From Prochlorococcus sp. AG-347-K16 (GTDB taxonomy: Bacteria > Cyanobacteriota > Cyanobacteriia > PCC-6307 > Cyanobiaceae): a stretch of 50,402 bases of DNA. The position numbers and the translations under genes were made by a program. Below are positions 24,909 through 33,162 of this stretch, piece after piece. The notes under the pieces were generated by a model. The model had not been told where the DNA came from. It worked only from the letters and a program-made list of their open reading frames with translations, and ran no database searches. The stretch lies in assembly GCA_003281405.1 (NCBI GenBank), contig QCCD01000011.1, positions 1-50,402 on the forward strand, written 5' to 3'. How positions within the stretch are numbered: position 1 is the stretch's first letter; each line of letters opens with the position of its first letter.

Positions 24909-27283
24909 TCCAAATAATCAGAAGTTTTTACTGGTTCTAATTTTAATTTATCAAATTTCAATTTCTTTCCAATCATTTTATTAACCTCAAAGGTATCAGA
25001 TCCAATGCAGGGAGGCATTAAAAGCAAATCTTCACTTCTTAATATTGTACCTTTCGGCATATCATTTTTATAAAAGTATCCTTTTTTTTGCCTTCGATAC
25101 TCTTTATTTTCAACCCCAGCAATCCCATCCCTCACTTGCATCATGATTGGGAAATTATGTAGCGTATCAACTAAGTTTTTTAACTCATCTGGACATAGAG
25201 AATGAACGTGATCTGGTCCTGGCAATTTCTTGTCTAAAGTTATATGTTTTTCTATAACTTCTGCTCCCATTGAAGCAGCAAGCAATGAAGAGAATGGATC
25301 CATAGAATGATCACTATAGCCGACCTTACTTGAATATTTTTTTAATTCGGAAATAGTTCCTAAAGAAATATTCATCAAATTCATTGGATAGGAAGAAATA
25401 CAGTGAAGTAAAGTAAGATTGTCTCCAATCCTAGATTGTATTAAGTGAGAGCTTTTTTTAATATCTTCAAAAGTACTCATTCCGGTTGACATAATAATAT
25501 TTTTATACATTTTTGAAGCCTGATCGCATACTTCAAAATTACTGAGGTCCATAGAACTTATTTTTATAAGTTCTGGAGAAATTTTAAAAGCTTGTTTCAC
25601 AGTCTCTCTATCGAAAGCACTAAAAAATAAAGGTATCCCTAACTTATTACTATAAATATAAAGTTCCTGCATTTCATTGAATTTTAATTCACATCTTTTA
25701 AAAACCTGATAAAGATTCTCTCCCTCTCCATCTGATTCTTCCTGATAAAAAGCATCCCTAGTGTATTTATTTGCTCTAGTCTCTGATTTATAAAGCTGAA
25801 ATTTGACAAAATCAGCATTAGCTAGTTTTGCAGTCTCGATTAGCTTCTTTGCCATATCTAAGCTCCCATTATGATTTATTCCAACTTCTGCTATGAAGAC
25901 CTTTTTATGATTTTCAGAAAGTAAAGTATTAACATCATTATTGAGACTGTTTTTAATAGCTGCATGAGTTGAATTTTGATTTAAATCATGAAATTCTTTT
26001 GTTAAATCATTTGCCATATCAAGACTTTTTCTAAAGCATATTTGCACATCACCATATTCAAATTCTGCCGCTGTGCCTGATCTCCTTAGATTTTCAAAAG
26101 AATCGGCATATCCATTAATTTTTGAATTTAAATACTCAAAGCCATCCTCTCTAATAGGGTATACATATTTTTCTAACTGGATATTTATGACTTCCTGAAA
26201 AGAATTTTTTAACCAAGGTATCAAAGAGATTGATTGCTTTACTCTATTAATAACATCCTCCTCATCTATTTGAGCATTACTGTCAAAAGGTACCTCATAC
26301 ATATAAACTATTTTCCCATCTACCGCAACTGGAGAAAGCTCTGAGAAATTTGTAACTCTAGTAAATGCTATTTCGGGATTATCAAAATAGATCCAACTAA
26401 ATTTTTCTGGAAATGTATTTATTGAATGGCAAACAGAAACTATAGCAACTCCTCTATAGTTGCATTTCTCTTCAATTCCTAATAATCTGCCTAATTGAAT
26501 TGTTGGCAAAGAAGATATAATTAACGTCCGTTCATCTATATTTATATTTGATTTTTCAGTAATTATTGAGTGAATTTTACCATTTCTATGACTTAGTTTT
26601 TCAATTTTATTATTCAAATGGAGTCTACCTCCTCTATTTTGAAATTGACAAATTATTTTTTCATATATTGCGCCTGATCCCTCATTGCTTGTAGCGCACC
26701 ATTGACCATGAAAAAATGGAAGTATTTTTTCTCTTATTTCTATTCTTTTTGGTGCCCAATCAGCTTTCATATTTTTTGTAGATATACCCCATAGCTTTTC
26801 AGGATAATTTCTAAAATATTGCTTTTCTATCTCCTCTCCTACTCTAGATTTCATATAGTCTCTGTAATTATTATGAAGAAAATGATTTTTTTTCTTATCT
26901 CTAAATAATTCTAAACCTCTTTTTTTTAGTCCTTCCTCAGAGATTGGATAATCATGAAATTCATTATATTTTTCACCTTTAGCATTAGCCGAAAATAGTT
27001 CTCTTTCAACCAAAAATTCGTTAAAACTTGATTTCCAAATTTCAATCATTTCTGAATCGCTCGTATGAAAAATATGTGGCCCACTATCCAAAATAATATT
27101 ATTATCTTTATATTTTATTTTTGAGCTTCTAGCTAAACCTCCTACTTTATCTTTCATTTCTATCAAATCAACTTCCCAATTTTTTTTTGATAAAAACCAA
27201 GCTAGAGAAGTCCCTGATGGACCGCCTCCAAGTATAATCGCTTTCAAGTTTGAATTAACTGAAGAATTCGATAATTTTATCAC
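24899..27283 (-). CDS. Fusion of FAD-dependent oxidoreductase and N-acylneuraminate synthase (NeuB) with SAF domain
   Basis: 794 residues, two enzymes in one frame. Residues 1-440 are an FAD oxidoreductase: GGGPSGTSLAWFL at 17-29, KVGGLARS near 46 and LDSGPHIFHT near 66, with EKLWGISTKNMKADWAPKRI near 160, as in protoporphyrinogen-oxidase/UDP-galactopyranose-mutase-like proteins. Residues about 460-720 are a NeuB barrel (FIAEVGINHNGS, FVKFQLYKS, STGMSTFEDI, YSDHSMDP, EKHITLD..LPGPDH), and 730-794 the SAF domain. NeuB condenses phosphoenolpyruvate with an amino or neutral sugar. The start is GTG at 27283 with GGTGA just upstream; no in-frame ATG precedes the FAD motif. It opens a chain of five overlapping genes. 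The fusion suggests substrate channelling between an FAD-dependent step and the synthase. Confidence 0.93.
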   Translation of the reverse strand: MIKLSNSSVNSNLKAIILGGGPSGTSLAWFLSKKNWEVDLIEMKDKVGGLARSSKIKYKDNNIILDSGPHIFHTSDSEMIEIWKSSFNEFLVERELFSANAKGEKYNEFHDYPISEEGLKKRGLELFRDKKKNHFLHNNYRDYMKSRVGEEIEKQYFRNYPEKLWGISTKNMKADWAPKRIEIREKILPFFHGQWCATSNEGSGAIYEKIICQFQNRGGRLHLNNKIEKLSHRNGKIHSIITEKSNINIDERTLIISSLPTIQLGRLLGIEEKCNYRGVAIVSVCHSINTFPEKFSWIYFDNPEIAFTRVTNFSELSPVAVDGKIVYMYEVPFDSNAQIDEEDVINRVKQSISLIPWLKNSFQEVINIQLEKYVYPIREDGFEYLNSKINGYADSFENLRRSGTAAEFEYGDVQICFRKSLDMANDLTKEFHDLNQNSTHAAIKNSLNNDVNTLLSENHKKVFIAEVGINHNGSLDMAKKLIETAKLANADFVKFQLYKSETRANKYTRDAFYQEESDGEGENLYQVFKRCELKFNEMQELYIYSNKLGIPLFFSAFDRETVKQAFKISPELIKISSMDLSNFEVCDQASKMYKNIIMSTGMSTFEDIKKSSHLIQSRIGDNLTLLHCISSYPMNLMNISLGTISELKKYSSKVGYSDHSMDPFSSLLAASMGAEVIEKHITLDKKLPGPDHVHSLCPDELKNLVDTLHNFPIMMQVRDGIAGVENKEYRRQKKGYFYKNDMPKGTILRSEDLLLMPPCIGSDTFEVNKMIGKKLKFDKLKLEPVKTSDYLEWI

Positions 27284-27388
27284 ATATCACCAATAAATAA
27301 GTTAGGAGTAAATTTTGGATAAATTCTATAAATAATCCTATATTATTTTAAATTAAATTATAAATTAAGTTAATTTTCTAATGAATTT

Positions 27389-28996
27389 CTAGAAACTATG
27401 TTCTCCATATATGCATCCTAATGAATCGTTATATGATAAGCAATATAATGCCCCCATATTACCTTTTTTGACTTTTATTCGCCATGAATAGGCTGTCTGA
27501 TTTTCTAAATCTAAATTAAAAAATCTAAATGTATCTTCAATACTTATTTTGAATGATTTAGATTCATTTGAATTTAAATCAAAGTCTCTTTTATAAATAT
27601 TATCATCATTTTGAAGTCTTAATATAAATTCAAAATTTATATCCTCAGCCTTGCAATTAGATAATGAATTAGAAGTTATAGATGATCCAAGAATAATATT
27701 ATCGTAACCATCAAATATAATTCCTGAGTACCAATAATTTTTCTTATATCCAGTCAAATAAGTTGACATTTGATGAGCTATTTCGGGAGGCATTGTATTC
27801 ATACCTGATTCCAAATAGTACATTAAATTAATAGCGATTCTTGCAGGCAACTGATTTTGTTCATTATTTGGGAATGCGGTAGCTACTAACCCTGGTGAAT
27901 CAGAAGAAATTACATTCTTCGTATAAATTTGACAGGATTTAGCTGATAAATCTTTAATATTTGATGAAGAAATAGTTTTAAGATCATTTATATACCTAGT
28001 ATCTATTTTTACCTTTAATGAACTTGGACTAGTTGTGGGATAAACAATAGCCTTGAGCCTTAATTTATCTTTAACTATTGGTAATGAAACAAATGATTTT
28101 TGAGTTTCATCAATACAATTCTCAATTGTATCTCCTTCAAAATTAACCTCCCTAAATGTATGAGTAACACAATAGTTTTTATTGAGAAGATCATAATTAC
28201 CACATAAGAATCTAGGAAATATTGATGAACTTTCGCCCTCAATCTTAATAAAATAACTTGCAGATTTTTCAAAATTTATTAAATTAAAATCTTTTTTCTG
28301 ACTGCTGGAAGAAAAATGCTTTTCTTCCAAGTCATTGAGGTTTACGTGAATCAAATTTGATTGATATGATTTTCTTAAAGGGGGAATTTTTATTACTTTT
28401 AATGGCTGACTATTAGAGTCACAGTAAATCAAGATTCTAATATTTTCAATAGCACCAGTTTCTCCATTAAATAGGTGAATAAAAGGTATAAATCTCTCTG
28501 ATTTGAATACATAAAAATTTGTTTCTGAAAAAATTCTTCTATCTATAACTCCTTTTTCAAGCGTTCGCCCACAAGTATGTACAGCCGAAATAAATCCTGA
28601 ATTAGATTTATAAACTCCTATGATTGCTGGAAATGGATAAACAATATTTTCTTTTGAATGAATTTCAATTTCAACTAATCCATTTTTAATATTGCTAAAA
28701 TGAATTTGATTTTTATTCACTATATCTCTTAAAGAAATCAAATTTACATCTTTTACCTCGTTATTGCTTAATTCTAAAAAAGATTTTCCTTCTAAATTCC
28801 TAATAGTAATTTTATATTCAACATATACATCTCTTTTCCATTTCCAGTAATTTTGAAAAGTCAAATACAAATTATTTAATTCCAGATCAAACAAAGGAAA
28901 GACTGCTGCTCCTCTACTTATTGATCCATTTTCTAATTCTTTTCTATCATTAAATAGACCTTTAGATGTTTTAACTCCAGAAAGTTTGGGATTCAT
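27389..28996 (-). CDS. Unrecognised 535-aa protein upstream of the nonulosonate cassette
   Basis: 535 residues, mostly alternating polar and hydrophobic stretches that suggest beta-sheet domains, with no signal peptide and no clear membrane helix. I recognise no family. Visible landmarks are HTCGRTL near 137, an acidic C-terminal half rich in Ser and Asn, and the ending GCIYGEHSF. The gene lies 105 bp upstream of the FAD-NeuB fusion on the same strand, so it may share its transcript; on its other side it is divergent from a GT4 gene (210 bp). By position it could be a glycan-processing or glycan-bound protein, but nothing in the sequence proves that. Confidence 0.75.
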   Translation of the reverse strand: MNPKLSGVKTSKGLFNDRKELENGSISRGAAVFPLFDLELNNLYLTFQNYWKWKRDVYVEYKITIRNLEGKSFLELSNNEVKDVNLISLRDIVNKNQIHFSNIKNGLVEIEIHSKENIVYPFPAIIGVYKSNSGFISAVHTCGRTLEKGVIDRRIFSETNFYVFKSERFIPFIHLFNGETGAIENIRILIYCDSNSQPLKVIKIPPLRKSYQSNLIHVNLNDLEEKHFSSSSQKKDFNLINFEKSASYFIKIEGESSSIFPRFLCGNYDLLNKNYCVTHTFREVNFEGDTIENCIDETQKSFVSLPIVKDKLRLKAIVYPTTSPSSLKVKIDTRYINDLKTISSSNIKDLSAKSCQIYTKNVISSDSPGLVATAFPNNEQNQLPARIAINLMYYLESGMNTMPPEIAHQMSTYLTGYKKNYWYSGIIFDGYDNIILGSSITSNSLSNCKAEDINFEFILRLQNDDNIYKRDFDLNSNESKSFKISIEDTFRFFNLDLENQTAYSWRIKVKKGNMGALYCLSYNDSLGCIYGEHSF

Positions 28997-29165
28997 AAAT
29001 TCAAAAGAGTTATTATAATTTTAGAGACATTTTGCTACTTTAAAGAAATTTTCTAACTTATATTAATTTTTTTTTAATTTAAAATCTAAAAATTCAATAT
29101 TGTTTTTAATACTCTAGTTAATTTTAATGATATATAATTTAATTAAATTAATTTTTTTATTTCTG

Positions 29166-29171
29166 TATAAT
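29166..29171 (+). promoter_or_regulatory. Candidate -10 element upstream of the GT4 gene
   Basis: TATAAT at 29166-29171 lies 36 bases before the ATG at 29207. Only a poor -35 (TTAAAT at 29143-29148) stands 17 bp upstream, and another TATAAT occurs at 29133-29138, so the call is tentative in this A+T-rich divergent spacer. Confidence 0.3.
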
Positions 29172-29206
29172 CAAATTAAATTATTTAAAAATTTTTGAAA
29201 TAAAAA

Positions 29207-30232
29207 ATGATAGTTATTCATTGGCATGGATATCCAGTGTGTGCAACTAGAATTGATTCATTAGAAGAATTTAAAAAAATTGTGAAAGTTTTTTCTGAAA
29301 AGCCTTCCGTTCCATTTAAAGCTTTTGAAAGACAAAAATATCCACCCATATATATAAAAAATGAATCTGACCCGGCTAAATTTCTAAAGCATGAAATTAA
29401 CAATATAGAGTTATTAATAATGACTGGTTGGTCACACGAAAAATGGAATAATTTTGCAAAAATCTTAAAAAAAAGGGGGGTTCCAATTATTATGATGGTC
29501 GATAATAATTTAAGATATAGTTTAAGACAGATAGTAGGAGCTATATACTTTAGAATATTTTTCCGAAAATTAGCTGATTATTATCTTGTTGCAGGGAATA
29601 GTTCAGAAAAATTATTAAATTTCTTTGGAGTAAGTTCCTCAAAAATAGGACATGGCTATTATGGATTTACTTCTAAATTTTTCCCCTACCCAAAAAAAAA
29701 TGAGAAAATAAAAAGAAAAAAAAATTTCGTTTTTATAGGCCAGAAAATCAAGAGAAAAGGTATTGATATTTTATTAAAAGCTTATTTCAAATATTTATCT
29801 GAAGGTGGGGAATGGGGCTTAAGAATTATAGGAAGTGGTAAATGGTCAATCCCAGAGTTGGAATCGATTAAGGAACAGAATTTTTTACAACCTTTAGAAA
29901 TTTCAAAATTACTTCAAAATAATTATGTACTTGTACTACCTAGTAGAAAAGAGCATTGGGGGACAATTGCAGCTGAAGCTGCTGCATCAGGAATGATTCT
30001 TATTTTATCAAATTCAGTAGGATCCAAACCTGACATTCTTAAAAATGGTATTAATGGATTCTCTTTTACTACTGGCAATGTAAATGAATTAAAAAATATA
30101 CTTTTAAAATTTGACAATTTTTCTAATTCACAACTTATAGAAATGTCTAATAATTCAATAAAGTTATCCAGAATTTTCTCTGAGAGATCATTCTATAATT
30201 CGATTAATAATTTAGGTGATATTTTTAAATAG
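29207..30232 (+). CDS. Glycosyltransferase, GT4-like (GT-B fold)
   Basis: 341 residues. The C-terminal half has FVFIGQKIKRKGIDILLKA (about 177), the region that normally opens the donor-binding domain, then LVLPSRKEHWGTIAAEAAASG (about 244), the E-x7-E signature of GT4, and a typical DILKNGINGF near 281. The N-terminal half (acceptor domain) is shorter than usual. It acts at the cytoplasmic membrane face in glycan assembly; donor and acceptor cannot be told. It is the first of two plus-strand genes, followed by the GT-B-like gene at 30350 after 117 bp. Confidence 0.9.
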   Translation: MIVIHWHGYPVCATRIDSLEEFKKIVKVFSEKPSVPFKAFERQKYPPIYIKNESDPAKFLKHEINNIELLIMTGWSHEKWNNFAKILKKRGVPIIMMVDNNLRYSLRQIVGAIYFRIFFRKLADYYLVAGNSSEKLLNFFGVSSSKIGHGYYGFTSKFFPYPKKNEKIKRKKNFVFIGQKIKRKGIDILLKAYFKYLSEGGEWGLRIIGSGKWSIPELESIKEQNFLQPLEISKLLQNNYVLVLPSRKEHWGTIAAEAAASGMILILSNSVGSKPDILKNGINGFSFTTGNVNELKNILLKFDNFSNSQLIEMSNNSIKLSRIFSERSFYNSINNLGDIFK

Positions 30233-30349
30233 AATTTAATTTTTTATAAAAATTTTATAGTAGGATTTATATCACTTTTGGTTTATCAAAGAGATATTAA
30301 ATACTGGTGTAATATTATTATTATGTTGTAGAATCAATAAATAATCATA

Positions 30350-31864
30350 ATGCAAAGAAGAGGAAACTTAAAAGATAAAAAATTTAAGTTTGGATTCTTT
30401 TTAAATCTTGCAAATTTTTCTCCAGTAGGAGAGCTACATCTTGCCCATATACTAAATCTGAAGAAAGAAGTAGATTCTAAACAAATCTTAGGAATAATAT
30501 GTGATGGCAAGTTTGGTGGATGCAGTATAAATCCCCTTGGTTCGCCTACATATTGTCATTTTTGCAAAAAAAGAGCAGCAAAAATTGTTGAAATAGCGAA
30601 AATAGAAAGTATTTTTTTATCAGATTATTTTTGCAAAAAACAGAGATATATTCCCTCTAGCTTAATGCTTGGAGCAATGTCATCAGTTGCTTCTCACACA
30701 AGATCTGAATCAGTAAATGATTTATCTTTTTTATGGAAATTTGTTTTAGGTAGGCTTCACAGAGCTTCAATAAAAACATATATATCCATATCAAATATCT
30801 TATATAAACATAATATTGAGGAATTATATATTTTTAACGGCAGATTTTCATGTGCGAGGTCAGCCAAAGAAGCAGCCAGAAGACTTGGAAAAACTTTTTT
30901 AGTTTATGATGTTAAAGGGATCTCAGGGAGAAAAAGACCTTATATACATAAAAATATAGATTTACATAATGTAGATATTGCTATTGATAGAGCGCTAAAA
31001 CTATATAAAAAAAATAGGAAAAAAGCTTACCATACAGCAGTTAAGTTCTTTAATGATAGAAGAAATCAAAAGGATACTCTTCAAGAATCTTATACAAAAC
31101 TGCAAGAAGTAGGGTTTTCAGGGATTACAAAAAAGACAAAGCAATTGGTAGTTATTTTTACTCAATCTGACGATGAATATAGATTTCTTGGAGCAGATTG
31201 GGGAGTAAAACAAAGAAAGGTTAAGTGCTCATATGAAATCTTGAAAATTTCAAAACTTTTACCCAAAGAAGATTTTCACATAGTAATTAGAATTCATCCC
31301 AATCAAAATAATGTAAGAACTCAATCATTAGATTTAATCAGATCTCTTGATAAAAAAGAAAATATAACTGTACACGAGCCAAATAGCCGAATTGATACTT
31401 ATGCACTTATGGATGAGGCAGATGTAGTTATTACTTTTGCCTCTTCAATATCTCTAGAAGCATGTTACTGGAAAAAATTATTAATACAAATTGGTCCTTC
31501 TATGACCTCAAAGTTAAATATAGCGAACCGGGTTAACGACGGAAAAGAATGCGTAGATTTTCTTAAATTATACAATCATAGATTAAATGAAGCTCCTAAA
31601 TACGAATCCAAGAATGCAATAGCTTACGCTAATTATTTAATGAGATACGAAGATTACTTACCAGGTTTCAAAAGAATTGCTAATGGATTATACTCGGTGG
31701 AAGGCCATATATTGCCAATAACAAAGATTGCACGAATACTTACTTTACCAGAGAGATTGATATTACTAATTGCGAAAAGGGATAAAATATTTTCATATAA
31801 ATTCATCAGAAAAATTTATATTTCAATTATTGACATTATTAACGGAACATATCAGGATCAATGA
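30350..31864 (+). CDS. GT-B-like surface polysaccharide biosynthesis protein, paralogue of 17925-19319
   Basis: 504 residues. It shares ordered motifs with the 464-aa protein at 17925-19319: VVIFTQSDDEY (about 265), IVIRIHPNQNN (about 310), RIDTYALMDEADVVITFASSISLEA (about 345-369). The N-terminus has its own cysteine-rich patch (CDGKFGGCSINPLG...CHFCKKRA at about 43-72) that could bind a metal. LYIFNGRFSCARSAKEAARRLG near 160 aligns with IYIFNNRFPTGNAVSKSC in the paralogue. It is probably a glycosyltransferase or a related polysaccharide enzyme. The stop codon overlaps an ATG at 31861 (ATGA), so a 40-codon frame follows. Confidence 0.62.
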   Translation: MQRRGNLKDKKFKFGFFLNLANFSPVGELHLAHILNLKKEVDSKQILGIICDGKFGGCSINPLGSPTYCHFCKKRAAKIVEIAKIESIFLSDYFCKKQRYIPSSLMLGAMSSVASHTRSESVNDLSFLWKFVLGRLHRASIKTYISISNILYKHNIEELYIFNGRFSCARSAKEAARRLGKTFLVYDVKGISGRKRPYIHKNIDLHNVDIAIDRALKLYKKNRKKAYHTAVKFFNDRRNQKDTLQESYTKLQEVGFSGITKKTKQLVVIFTQSDDEYRFLGADWGVKQRKVKCSYEILKISKLLPKEDFHIVIRIHPNQNNVRTQSLDLIRSLDKKENITVHEPNSRIDTYALMDEADVVITFASSISLEACYWKKLLIQIGPSMTSKLNIANRVNDGKECVDFLKLYNHRLNEAPKYESKNAIAYANYLMRYEDYLPGFKRIANGLYSVEGHILPITKIARILTLPERLILLIAKRDKIFSYKFIRKIYISIIDIINGTYQDQ

Positions 31865-31983
31865 ATTACTCAAAAGTTATTTCATTTCTATCAAGTTATT
31901 TAATTGATTTAAGTTGTCTTAGGATTTATTCACCTTTTCAGGCAATAAAAGGCATATTCTTAAGATCTATTTCAGGTATTTAA
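31861..31983 (+). CDS. Possible 40-aa protein coupled to the upstream gene
   Basis: An open frame of 40 codons starts in the ATGA that ends the 504-aa gene, an arrangement typical of translational coupling. The product is mildly hydrophobic with basic residues (VISFLSSYLIDLSCL..., ending LRSISGI). I recognise nothing in it. It may be chance or the start of a gene cut down by deletion. Confidence 0.3.
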   Translation: MNYSKVISFLSSYLIDLSCLRIYSPFQAIKGIFLRSISGI

Positions 31984-32182
31984 AAGATTTTTTTAATAGC
32001 TTAAATATTTTCTAAATTTTTATGTAATGAGAATATTTTTAATCTCTTCAATTTATTAAAAAACTTTCTTTTGAGAAAAATTAGTTATTATTTTTAACCA
32101 TTAGTACTAATTAATATTATTTATATAAATAAGAGCGTTATTATATTATGTTAATATCTTGGGAAACTAAAAAGAGAATAAA
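31984..32182. other. A+T-rich spacer before hldD
   Basis: After the small frame that ends at 31983 this spacer shows no further open frame. Together with 31865-31983 it forms a 318-bp stretch free of confident genes. The promoter of hldD should lie here. Confidence 0.55.
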
Positions 32183-33157
32183 TTGAAAACTCATTTTTTT
32201 GAAAATGTAATAGTTACAGGGGGAGCGGGTTTTATAGGTTCTAATTTAGTTTCCCATATACAGACTCTTACAAAAGGTTCTATTTTTATAATTGATTCTT
32301 TTGGTCAAGATATAAATCACTGCCCTACTCATGGGTCATATAAAAATCTAGTTGGTTTAAAATGTGTACCTCTAGCAGGAGATATTAGGAATATAAAAGA
32401 AATAGTATCAAAATATATAAAGGTTCCAATTAGTGCAGTATTTCATATGGCGGCGATAAGTGATACTACAGCATTAGATGAAAACATAGTTATTGATGTA
32501 AACTTTAATTCTTTTTTTGATCTTCTTGAAATTTGTGATTACTTCTCCTCTCCAATTGTTTATGCTTCTAGCGGAGCTGTATATGGAAATAAAATAAAAA
32601 AAACAAATAATATTGGCTCTGAATCACCAAATAATGTTTATGGATATTCAAAATATAGTATGGATAGTATTAGTAGAGAACTTAATTTTAGAACGACAAA
32701 AGGTAATAAAATAACTGGACTACGTTTTTTTAATGTTTACGGACCAAATGAAAAATTTAAAGGTAAAGCTTCCTCAATGATTCTTCAAATTTATAATCAA
32801 CTGCTAGAAAATAAATCCTGTAAATTATTTGATAATAGTGAAATAATTTTAAGAGATTTTATTTACATAGAGGATATTTGTAAAAGTATAGTTTCTTCTA
32901 TATATCAAAATCCCGGCATTTATAATGCTGGAACAGGCAAATGTAGAAGTTTTCTAGAGGTTGCTGAAATAATAATAAATTATTTACAAATTAAAGAAGA
33001 AGCTAAGATTGAATTTATTCCAAATCCTTATTTAGATAGATATCAATTTAAGACTCTTGCCCCTTGGGATAAAACAAATATTTTAAATATTTCAAAACTT
33101 AAACCTCTCTCACTTGAAGAGGGTATTTATAAGTATTTAGATAAGATCAAAAAATAA
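32183..33157 (+). CDS. hldD: ADP-L-glycero-D-manno-heptose 6-epimerase
   Basis: 324 residues. It is an extended SDR with VTGGAGFIGSNLVSHI at about 11-26, FHMAAISDTT (about 88), YASSGAVYG (about 125), the catalytic YGYSKY (about 152) and LRFFNVYGPNE (about 177), which together are typical of HldD. It converts ADP-D-glycero-manno-heptose to the L-glycero form. The start is TTG at 32183, preceded by an AAGAG-like site; there is no ATG before the Rossmann motif. It ends 5 bp from the opposing GT9 gene. The other heptose genes (hldE, gmhA, gmhB) are within 4 kb. Confidence 0.9.
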   Translation: MKTHFFENVIVTGGAGFIGSNLVSHIQTLTKGSIFIIDSFGQDINHCPTHGSYKNLVGLKCVPLAGDIRNIKEIVSKYIKVPISAVFHMAAISDTTALDENIVIDVNFNSFFDLLEICDYFSSPIVYASSGAVYGNKIKKTNNIGSESPNNVYGYSKYSMDSISRELNFRTTKGNKITGLRFFNVYGPNEKFKGKASSMILQIYNQLLENKSCKLFDNSEIILRDFIYIEDICKSIVSSIYQNPGIYNAGTGKCRSFLEVAEIIINYLQIKEEAKIEFIPNPYLDRYQFKTLAPWDKTNILNISKLKPLSLEEGIYKYLDKIKK

Positions 33158-33162
33158 ATAAA

